Below, one piece after another: positions 7,922 through 15,260 of a stretch of 64,000 nucleotides of DNA. Numbering within the stretch: the stretch's first letter is position 1; the number at the start of each line of letters is the position of its first letter. The position numbers and the translations under genes were made by a program. Source of the stretch: Palleronia sediminis (GTDB lineage Bacteria; Pseudomonadota; Alphaproteobacteria; Rhodobacterales; Rhodobacteraceae); contig NZ_SNAA01000008.1 of NCBI RefSeq assembly GCF_004358695.1, forward strand, positions 1 through 64,000, given 5' to 3'. A model generated the notes under the pieces. The model made no database searches, was not told the DNA's origin, and saw nothing but the letters and a program-made list of their open reading frames with translations.

Positions 7922-8557
7922 ATGGACAACATCAACCACCTGTTCGTCGTCTTCACCGCCTACGTGATCGCGGCTGGAAGCCCCGGTCCGAGCACCCTTC
8001 GGATCATGGGCGTGGCGATGAACCACGGGCGCCGGGCCGGGCTGGCACTGGCCGCGGGCGTCATCTCCGGATCGCTGTTCTGGGGGCTGTCTGCGGCCAC
8101 CGGTGTGTCCGCCTTGCTCGCGCGCTACGCCGAAGCCCTGATCGTCCTGAAGATCCTCGGCGGCCTATACCTGCTCTACCTCGCGGTGCGCGCGGCCCGA
8201 AACGCGATGACGCCCGACACCGCGATCTTACCGGGAGCTGCCCAGACCAAGACTGCTCCGTCCTCTGTGGCGCTCTATCGTCAGGGATTGATCATGCATC
8301 TGGCCAATCCGAAGGCCGTGCTGGCCTGGATCGCCCTCGTCACTCTCGGCCTCGGCGCTAAGGCATCTTGGCACGACGTGGCTACCATTCTGGCGGGCTG
8401 CGCGATCTTGAGCGTGACGATTTTCGGCGGCTACGCTCTCGTGTTCTCGACGGAGCCGATGATCCGCCTATACCGACGTGCCCGGCGCGGGATTGAAGGC
8501 GTCCTGGCCGCCTTCTTCGGGTTCGCCGGCCTTCGCCTCCTCCTGTCACGCATCTGA
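7922..8557 (+). CDS. LysE/RhtB-family amino acid exporter
   Basis: A 211-residue protein with about six membrane segments and the RhtB/LysE family motif AAGSPGPSTLRI near residue 20 and LIMHLANPKAVLAWIAL near residue 125. RhtB-type proteins export amino acids such as threonine, homoserine or leucine; the substrate here cannot be read from sequence. It lies 11 bases after the LysE gene and 13 bases before a DapA-like gene, so the three are probably one transcript. Having two exporters of different subfamilies side by side suggests different but linked substrates. Confidence 0.88.
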   Translation: MDNINHLFVVFTAYVIAAGSPGPSTLRIMGVAMNHGRRAGLALAAGVISGSLFWGLSAATGVSALLARYAEALIVLKILGGLYLLYLAVRAARNAMTPDTAILPGAAQTKTAPSSVALYRQGLIMHLANPKAVLAWIALVTLGLGAKASWHDVATILAGCAILSVTIFGGYALVFSTEPMIRLYRRARRGIEGVLAAFFGFAGLRLLLSRI

Positions 8558-8570
8558 AGGAAATGCTCGC

Positions 8571-9470
8571 ATGACCCTGTTCACTGGCCTGTCGGCCTTC
8601 CCCCTCACCCCCACCGACGATGATGGGGAGCTGAAGCCCGAGCTCCTGCAACGCTTCCTCGAGCGGATCGTGGCAGCTGGGGCGGATTCCATCGGACTGC
8701 TCGGAAGCACCGGCGGATACGCCTACCTGACGCCGGAGGTGCGCAAGCGCACGCTGCGGGCCGCCGTGGAGTGCATAGCGGGGCGGACCCCGCTCATCGT
8801 CGGTGTCGGCGCGCTCACAACCGACGTTGCCGAGGATCTCGCGCGAGATGCCAGGGAGGCCGGCGCAGACGGCCTGCTTCTCGCGCCCATGTCTTACCAG
8901 CCGCTGACCGACGAGGAGGTGTTCCGCCATTTCGAGGCTGTCGCTGCGGCCGGCGAGCTCCCCCTCTGCATCTACAACAACCCCGGCACCACGAAATTCA
9001 CCTTCGGCCCGGACCTGATCGCGCGACTGGCCGAACTTCCGAACGTGACCGCAGTAAAGATGCCACTGCCTGCGGACGGCGACTACGCGGGCGAAATGCA
9101 GCGCCTGCGGGCCATGACGCCGGAGGACTTCGCTATCGGCTACAGCGGCGACTGGGGCGCGAAAGACGCGCTGCTCGCCGGCGGCGCCTGCTGGTATAGC
9201 GTGGTGGCCGGACTCTTGCCGGAACCCGCACGCGCACTCACACGTGCGGCCCTGGCGGGGAATGCGGCTGACGCCGAGCGTATCGACCACGCCTTCGCTC
9301 CCCTCTGGGCGCTGTTCCGGGAGTTCGGGAGCTTCCGCGTGATGTTTGCCATCACCGATATACTCGGCTTCGAACCTATCACGCCCCCGCGCCCGATCCT
9401 GACGCTCGACCAAGCGTGCCATACACGGGTTGAGGATGCTCTTCGTCCGCTGCTTCAGGTCGTCGTCTGA
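8571..9470 (+). CDS. Dihydrodipicolinate synthase (DapA)-family lyase
   Basis: A 299-residue class I aldolase-type TIM barrel. The Schiff-base lysine is visible in VTAVKMPLP (about residue 163) and the catalytic tyrosine in IYNNPGTTKF (about 135); the usual GTTGE substrate loop is altered to GSTGGY (about 45-50). That change, and its place behind amino-acid exporters rather than a lysine-biosynthesis cluster, argues for a catabolic member of the family (for example a keto-acid, hydroxyproline-derived or sugar-acid lyase) rather than housekeeping DapA. ATG 8571 follows GAAGGAAA. Confidence 0.8.
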   Translation: MTLFTGLSAFPLTPTDDDGELKPELLQRFLERIVAAGADSIGLLGSTGGYAYLTPEVRKRTLRAAVECIAGRTPLIVGVGALTTDVAEDLARDAREAGADGLLLAPMSYQPLTDEEVFRHFEAVAAAGELPLCIYNNPGTTKFTFGPDLIARLAELPNVTAVKMPLPADGDYAGEMQRLRAMTPEDFAIGYSGDWGAKDALLAGGACWYSVVAGLLPEPARALTRAALAGNAADAERIDHAFAPLWALFREFGSFRVMFAITDILGFEPITPPRPILTLDQACHTRVEDALRPLLQVVV

Positions 9471-9900
9471 CTACGCGATTGTGCCTACGCAGCACTTCGC
9501 CACGCGAATCGATGGTCCGAGATCGAGGCGACGACAGACGTGATTCGGGGCGATCACAGCCCCTGAGCTGCCGCAAAGGGCTATCCTGTGCCCTGCATCC
9601 CTCTCCATAAGCAACTTTCCTCACACAGAAAAAGGGGCGCTCATGCCCTCCCATACGAGCGCCTCATGCCCGTCTCGACGGCGTGCCGTGAAAGACCCTC
9701 GGAACCAGTTTTCCGGCTCCATGAAATTTCGGGACACGCGAAAGCCGCCATATGTGCCTCTGAGGGCCCCTCTCAGACAAGATATAGACCACCATCCCAT
9801 CCCTTACGGGTCGTCCGAGCTCCAGGATCCGATGGCGATAGCGGCTCGTATCAATACACGTAAGCAGCCGCTGCCCCGGAATACGCCAAGTTGATCGGCC

Positions 9901-9919
9901 TGCTGCTGCGCGCCGCAGC
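9901..9919. repeat. GC-rich palindrome with a second partial copy
   Basis: CTGCTGCG-CGC-CGCAGCAG is an 8-bp-arm palindrome with a 3-base centre. The sequence CTGCTGCGCGCCGCAG recurs at about 10051-10066, in both cases followed a few bases later by a CTTCAC motif. The pair could be protein-binding sites associated with the mobile region. Confidence 0.5.
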
Positions 9920-10293
9920 AGACTTCACATCTCGACTATCCCGAGACAGCAACCACTGTGTTTCTCGCGCATAGACACGCGAGACCTTCGGCCCGCACGT
10001 CTGCGAGCCTGCGCCGTGACCGATCCCGCCAGAATCCCTTCCAGCAATAGACCCTGCTGCGCGCCGCAGAGCCTTCACTTTCATGGCTTCCGTCGAGGTG
10101 CACCCGGCACATCAAATACATGGATCGTTTGCGAGCGAGGAAAAAGCATCCGGTCGATTTTTCTTCGAGTTGCCCGCCCGAAACCCAATAACCACCCTGA
10201 ACCGGCCGCTCCGCGGCTCTTTCAGGGGGATTCATGATTCCCTTGATTCAGGGGGGAATTCCGCTCGACAAACCAATGAGTTGGAGTCAGGTC

Positions 10294-10398
10294 CGTCGCA
10301 ATTTCCCCGCAACATGACGCAGAAACCCCGCGGAGTGACGACATTTCCCCGCGTCTTGACGCAATTTCCCCGTGAGATGACGACATTCCCCCGTGGAA
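10294..10398. repeat. Five 21-bp iteron-like direct repeats
   Basis: Five head-to-tail units start at 10294, 10315, 10336, 10357 and 10378, an exact 21-bp spacing (two helical turns). Consensus TGACGNNATTTCCCCG followed by five variable bases; unit 2 has GAAACCCCG and unit 5 has ATTCCCCCG. There are no unique spacers, so this is not CRISPR. Such arrays are typical of iteron origins or of multi-site binding regions for a recombinase or regulator. Confidence 0.8.
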
Positions 10399-10580
10399 GA
10401 AAAACTCACCGAGACCGCGGCTAACCCTCGCGAAAAGCGGCAATGCGAGGGGGAGCGTCGGCCTCTCGGCACGGACTATCGACCGTGTCGCGAGAGCAAC
10501 TTCCTAAAGCCACCCGATGAACTACGCAGATTTCGATGCGGATCGCTTTGTCGTCCGGAAAATCGACCAACTTCCATATC

Positions 10581-11750
10581 ATGAACATTACTCGCATCTA
10601 TCAGGCCCTGACCTGCCCGACTCCGCCCGCGCACCTTGCCCGTGCCGGCTCTCCGTTTGCGACAGCAAGTGCGCTTACCCTCCTGATCAGGATCGAAGGT
10701 GTGCCATTGCTGGCGCTCTCGTATTCGGCCCGAGACCTTCAGAGGCGGTTTCCCCACGACCGCGTTCCCCGCTGCGCTCAAGATGTCTTCAAGCAGGAAC
10801 TCTCCCGCTACCGTGCTTGGCGGCGAACGATCTACGATCTGTTTCTCTTGGAGACCGGATCTCTTGCCGACCATGATCCTATCGCCGGTCTAAGGCGCAT
10901 CGCCCGTCTGGAATACGGTGGACGAACCGACGAGAGCCTAAGAAGTCTGGGAGAGGCGCTACCCGGCGGATTCGCAATCAGCCAGCTCACGCTTACGAAC
11001 GCCCTTCAGATCGACAAAGGACTCGGCGAAAATCTCCGCCCACCGTTCCGTGCTGCGCTCTCATTGCTCGATCGGCTGCAGAATGCACCTCTCGCGGCAG
11101 GCTCGCGCCACCTGCTACCAGCAGCACAGATAGGGCCGCTCCCTGCGCCAAGCTCGCATCTCTATCATGCGCCATTGCCACCGAGGTTGGACGCCGCGTA
11201 TGCCTCGGCGCCCCCCAGGGTGAGGGCGGCCGTGCCGTTCGTCTATCGGCTGTGTCGGCGTACAGATCTGTTGTCCGAAGATCAGGATCCGACACTCGAG
11301 GACCTGGCGCGGACGAGCATGTTACTGTGGGACGTTGCCCCCAACGATTACGGATTCCAAAAGCCTTCGCAGGTCGCCTTGAAGTCTTACATCAGGCACA
11401 TCGGTCAACATGCCGGAACCGGTCACACTCCGCCGACGCCAGTGCAAGCCACGGCACCTCAGGGCTGGACCGACTTGCGTGGCTGCATGAGACAGCATGG
11501 TTTCGAGAAGCTGATACAACGCACCTTTGGCGTGTCAAAGCACGCAATCCGGGACGGTGTCGCACCGGCAAGAATGACATCTGAGTGGATTCAGAAAACC
11601 CTGCAAATTCTGCCGCGTCAGGAACGAAACGCCTTTCGAAGCGGATTATTCGTCCTGGATGACCTGATCCTGGATGAAGAATTTCCACAAGACGTTCTGC
11701 CATGCGAGGTCAGCGGCCTGGCGCGCAAGCGGGATCCGAGACGAACCTGA
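10581..11750 (+). CDS. Unrecognised 389-residue protein next to the iteron array
   Basis: No family is recognised. The protein is soluble, has Arg-rich N-terminal helices (DLQRRFPHDRV, then LSRYRAWRRTIYDLFLL), a proline-rich middle (about 175-205) and a C-terminal part with a possible HTH (FEKLIQRTFGVSKHAIRDGVAP). The frame can also start at ATG 10536, which would add 15 residues; neither start has a clear ribosome site. It begins about 180 bases after the iterons, the position a replication initiator or element-specific DNA-binding protein often takes, but it shows no recognisable Rep winged-helix motif. It is also possible that it is a core-binding relative of the recombinases downstream; no catalytic tyrosine context was found. 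Confidence 0.55.
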   Translation: MNITRIYQALTCPTPPAHLARAGSPFATASALTLLIRIEGVPLLALSYSARDLQRRFPHDRVPRCAQDVFKQELSRYRAWRRTIYDLFLLETGSLADHDPIAGLRRIARLEYGGRTDESLRSLGEALPGGFAISQLTLTNALQIDKGLGENLRPPFRAALSLLDRLQNAPLAAGSRHLLPAAQIGPLPAPSSHLYHAPLPPRLDAAYASAPPRVRAAVPFVYRLCRRTDLLSEDQDPTLEDLARTSMLLWDVAPNDYGFQKPSQVALKSYIRHIGQHAGTGHTPPTPVQATAPQGWTDLRGCMRQHGFEKLIQRTFGVSKHAIRDGVAPARMTSEWIQKTLQILPRQERNAFRSGLFVLDDLILDEEFPQDVLPCEVSGLARKRDPRRT

Positions 11751-12078
11751 TCCTGTTCTCCGAAAAAATCTATCGGCCGAGCATGGCGAAGCGTGAGCCG
11801 ACAGATGGGTCAGCACAATGAAATGCGTGAAGCCATGAGTGGTAGACGTATGGCTTCATGTCGCTCCGGGAAATTCTTTTCGAACATTGAATATTTTTCT
11901 TCGTCATTCCTGCGAATGGCCAATGTCCTCCTCGTAAGGGAGGGAAACGAACCAAGGAAGTCTCCAGGCGGGCCCAAACTCCGGCAACCTGACGGTCGTG
12001 TCGACATTCGTGTCGTCGCATCCCGGAAGCGACCAGCGAGCACGAACTGCTCCCGGTGCCCAAAAATGGAAAGCATCC
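11751..12078. other. Gap without a convincing gene
   Basis: About 330 bases between two unrecognised genes. Both strands carry only short arginine/serine-rich frames. An AT-rich patch around 11870-11910 (TTCTTTTCGAACATTGAATATTTTTC) could hold a promoter for the gene at 12079. Confidence 0.5.
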
Positions 12079-12462
12079 ATGAACTCGATTATCTTCACAA
12101 AGGTCCCGGTCCAGACGGGCGAGACCCTTCTGCATGCGGCGCTGGCGCGTCTCGGCGCATATCTCGATACGGAGTTGGGGTCTCTCGAGACCCTACTGCA
12201 ACTTACCGGGCGTGAGACCGCCGGAGCTGATATCCAGGCGCTTCACGCACTGCATCTCGGGGCACATGCGACAGCGGCTGACATTCATCATCTTCTCACG
12301 TGCGCGCAGACGTCACTCCTGCGCCTGCTGGACGTCGTGCAAACGATTTCCCCGCGCGCGTCTTTCGAGCGGGCTCCATCGGATATCGACGCGTGGCTGC
12401 GCTGGTCGGGTGCGAGGCTGCAGGACATCTGCGCAACCCTGTCCCGAGCGATCGCGGACTGA
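12079..12462 (+). CDS. Hypothetical helical protein
   Basis: A 127-residue protein predicted to be almost all helix, with heptad-like Leu spacing (GETLLHAALARLGAYL, then LHALHLGAHATAADIHHLL) and no recognised domain. ATG 12079 follows GGAAAG by about 7 bases. It lies between the iteron-linked protein and the small HTH gene on the same strand, so it probably belongs to the same mobile segment. Confidence 0.5.
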   Translation: MNSIIFTKVPVQTGETLLHAALARLGAYLDTELGSLETLLQLTGRETAGADIQALHALHLGAHATAADIHHLLTCAQTSLLRLLDVVQTISPRASFERAPSDIDAWLRWSGARLQDICATLSRAIAD

Positions 12463-12597
12463 CTGGCAAGAAACCGGTGGTCTGGTGAGGCCGGCTCCCA
12501 GCATACTCTGCATGGCCGGCTAACCAACATGATCAGAATGCTGCCGGACCCGAGTATCAGGACCGTGCCATCTTTCGGTTTTCCGGGCTGACCCGGA

Positions 12598-12630
12598 GGG
12601 ACCCATCTCCTCGAAAAGGAGATGGGTCCC
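12598..12630 (+). promoter_or_regulatory. Perfect hairpin masking the ribosome site of the HTH gene
   Basis: GGGACCCATCTCCT (12598-12611) and AGGAGATGGGTCCC (12617-12630) form a perfect 14-bp stem closed by the loop CGAAA. The right arm contains the ribosome site AGGAG (12617-12621) and a possible first ATG (12622); the second ATG, 12631, starts at the base of the stem. A transcript entering from upstream would fold and hide the site, while one starting inside the stem would not, a control known from transposase genes. It could alternatively act as a terminator for the gene before it, although no U-tract follows. Confidence 0.7.
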
Positions 12631-13215
12631 ATGCGCTTCGAGCTTTTCCACGCACCAATCGTCCCGGCCTCCGCCGCGGGCCTCACGACAGAAGAACTGC
12701 GGCGCTACCTCGGTGTCGGCAAGAACAACGTCGCGCTTATCGCGCGGCGTTTCGGTATCGAAAACCTGCACGGCATCTACCCGGAATGCATCGTCTGGCG
12801 GCAGCTCTTCGGCCTCGCGCCGGATAACGAGGCCGCCCAGGCGGCGCTGCGCGAGCCTCTTGCAGACATCAACTGGCTGTCTATCGCGACAGGCGTGCCG
12901 CAGTCGACGATCCGCGACCATCTCCGGGCCCGACGTTGGAATTACGACCGCGGCGTTCAACTCGGCGACCGGAATGGGACGCAGGCCCGCCGGTTGCGCC
13001 GATGGATACCTGCCATGATCCGCCACAGGACATGCGGCTCCCCACTCCCGTCTTTCACCCGCATTGCTCCACATCCCCTCAACTGGGGCAGTGCCGACAC
13101 GCATTCCCCGTCGTCGACGACACACCCTCCTTTTCCAGCCGAAGGCGCTGGGGAGGAGCCGTCCGAAGACGTGTTTTCAGCTCTTTTTTCCGACGCCGCG
13201 ACCGCGCCCCGATAA
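12631..13215 (+). CDS. Small HTH DNA-binding protein of the recombinase element
   Basis: A 194-residue protein. The first 90 residues contain two HTH-like segments: GLTTEELRRYLGVGKNNVALIARRFG (about 12-37) and INWLSIATGVPQSTIRDHLRARRW (about 78-101). The remaining half is Pro/Ser/Arg-rich and probably disordered. No named family is recognised. It lies directly before the two recombinase genes on the same strand, with repeated CCCGATAACG sites between them, which makes it a plausible regulator or accessory factor of recombination. ATG 12631 is chosen with AGGAG 9 bases upstream; ATG 12622 in the same frame is also possible. Its translation is probably gated by the hairpin at 12598-12630. Confidence 0.6.
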   Translation: MRFELFHAPIVPASAAGLTTEELRRYLGVGKNNVALIARRFGIENLHGIYPECIVWRQLFGLAPDNEAAQAALREPLADINWLSIATGVPQSTIRDHLRARRWNYDRGVQLGDRNGTQARRLRRWIPAMIRHRTCGSPLPSFTRIAPHPLNWGSADTHSPSSTTHPPFPAEGAGEEPSEDVFSALFSDAATAPR

Positions 13216-13311
13216 CGCCGAAAATAACATCCCCCCGGGTATTTGCGGGGTAGGTAAACTTCCGGGTTTTTATTACCGCGATCCCGATAACGGCCAATCT
13301 TCCCGATAACG
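13208..13311. repeat. Three CCCGATAACG repeats before the recombinase genes
   Basis: The 10-mer CCCGATAACG occurs at 13208-13217 (over the end of the HTH gene), 13283-13292 and 13302-13311. The last two are 19 bases apart and end 17 bases before the recombinase start at 13328. They look like operator sites for a regulator, most simply the HTH protein encoded just upstream. Confidence 0.55.
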
Positions 13312-13327
13312 ACAACACTCAGAGGAC

Positions 13328-15260
13328 ATGAAATTGACCGGCAACGCTCCAACCATGCTCGATATCCTTCGCTTCGGCCAGGTTCTGGAGGGTGGGACGG
13401 AGCGGCAATACGCGACACATTTCGAACGGCTGTTCCGCAAGCGCGGATACCAGGATCGACATCTCGAAACGCTCGAGGGGACGGTGGAGGTCTACCTCCA
13501 GGTTGCGCCAAAATATCGGAAAGGGAATGCCGACCTGAACGCCAGGATCCTGGACTGGGGCATCACCCCCCGCACCTACAAGCAATACCAATCGGACGGG
13601 CGGCGGATGGTTGAGTCCTTCACGGGCGAGCTTCGCGCACGGTGCGCGCGCCGAGAGCGGCAGGACGGTTTCGCGCGATTGCAGGCCGTCGTTCCCGACC
13701 TCGTCAGTGCAGGCTTGCTCCAAGGAAAGCCAGGCCCGCAACCTGCCGCGGCTCATCGACCTCGCCCGGGCCAGGGGATGGGACATGTGCGACGTCACAC
13801 GTCAGAGCATCATCTCTCTCCGCGAGGATTGCCTGAGCACCGACGAATGGACGCGTATCAAGCAAGCGGCCGGGTGCCTGGATTACCTTCGGCAATTCCC
13901 GACATGTCTGTCGCTCCTGCCGAAGGACGACATCGGCACTCTCGCCGGCGTTCTTCGCCTCGACACGCAACTCCCGGCATTTCTCGACGAGGAAGCCAGG
14001 ACATGGGTGCGGGACGCCACGGTCATCTATCATGATGAGATGCTCACCGAGGAGGCTCGCTGCGCCACAGCCAAGGAATACTCGGAGAGCTGCAAAGCCG
14101 TCTACATGGCGTCCTTGCGCACCTATATGCGTGCCGTCCAGGCCGAGTGCGATCTCGACGGCGTCAACGGCCTGACGGCCTTGTTCCGGCCTGAACTGAT
14201 CGAGAAGACGCTGATCCGGCTCTGCAAGAAGTCCGGAACCTCGGGAGGACTCGCGCCGCGCACCCTGTTCTCCTATTCGCTGAACCTCAAGCGAGCCCTG
14301 ACCATTCAGGGCCTTGTCGAAGAGGCCGCAAAAGTTGAACAGCTCATCAAGACTCTGCCGGTCCTCGTTGAAGGGCAAGCGGCAAGCAAGATGATGTCGC
14401 CGAAGGTCGAGACCTGGTGCCGCGATCTACTGAACGACCCCAATGCCATGGAGATCTTCGAGACGCAGCATTTCCTATATGCTGAAAGGGCGCTGGCGGC
14501 ATTGGAACTGGCCGATCTTGAAGGCGTCGACCTTCTTGCCTTCAGCCGGTCATCGCACACGCAGCCTTTCTGCCCGGACAGGGCACGCCTTGCCGCGGAT
14601 CTGTTGCGGCAGGCGAGAATGTTCGGGGTCTGCGCTGCGTTTGCGGCGATCGAACTCGAGGGCGCGCCGTTCCGCAAATCCAACGTCATCTCCGACCTGA
14701 GGTTTTCTGGTCACCCGCAGACCTTCTTCGACCACCGTGACGACAAGATACGGCCGCGCCTCGAAATTCACATTCCCAATGAGCTCCTGAAGAATGGCGA
14801 CGCGATGACCCGGCGCAACCAGCATCTGCCCCGCTTCGTCTTCGAAAAGAATGGGCTCGGGGCTGAAGGCTACCGTATCCTGTCGTTCTATTTGAACCGC
14901 ATCCGCCCCCTGCTCGGCGGAGCGGATCTCACCGATCACGTGTTCCCCGCGCTCGAAGCCGAACCCCGGCCCCTGGTGATCTCGACATTCGACGGCTGGC
15001 TGACCGAATGTTCGACAAAGATCGCGCTCCCGCTCCTGCCGCACAATTTCCGGCACGGTCTCTGCACGATCGAGATCTTTCATGATCCGACCTGCTACCC
15101 GGAGCTCGAGACACTGACTGGAGACACCGAGAAAACCCTTCGGCAGCACTACGCGTTCATCGACCGGGAGCGCCAGTCGAGGTCCCTGCGGCAGAAAAGA
15201 TACGAGCGTCGTGCCCAGAGGATGCACGCCTCGCCACCTGCTGCGGAGATGTCGGCATGA
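13328..15260 (+). CDS. Tyrosine recombinase 1 (apparent frameshift near 13,725)
   Basis: The catalytic half is a tyrosine recombinase: first Arg in APFRKSNVISDL, box HNFRH (HxxR), and catalytic Tyr in LRQHYAFID near the end; the second conserved His is replaced (LTGD in place of LGH). The N-terminal SAM-like/core-binding part reads well from ATG 13328 (DILRFGQVLEGGTERQYATH) but in another frame. The two frames overlap from 13611, and the protein-like sequence changes frame near 13,715-13,740, consistent with a one-base gain in a gene of about 644 residues. Alternatively a shorter enzyme starts inside, or the shift is programmed. The ATG is preceded by AGAGGA. The last codons overlap the start of recombinase 2 (ATGA at 15257), so the two are coupled. 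Confidence 0.75.

Larger units (their letters stand above)
9471..10580. other. Non-coding stretch with palindromes and an iteron array
   Basis: About 1.1 kb with no convincing gene on either strand. It contains a near-perfect palindrome at 9901-9919 (arms CTGCTGCG and CGCAGCAG), a shorter copy of its core at about 10051-10066, a repeated TTCAGGGGG at about 10219 and 10248, and the 21-bp direct-repeat array at 10294-10398. The density of repeats suggests a control, replication or recombination region belonging to the mobile segment on its right. Confidence 0.6.

Noticed and set aside
10294-10398. Possible CRISPR array
   Set aside because: Units are contiguous 21-mers without unique spacers of 30-40 bases and there are no cas genes in the window.
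10581-11750. Third recombinase of a RIT-type trio
   Set aside because: No HxxR box or catalytic tyrosine context could be found and the gene is separated from the recombinase pair by two other genes.
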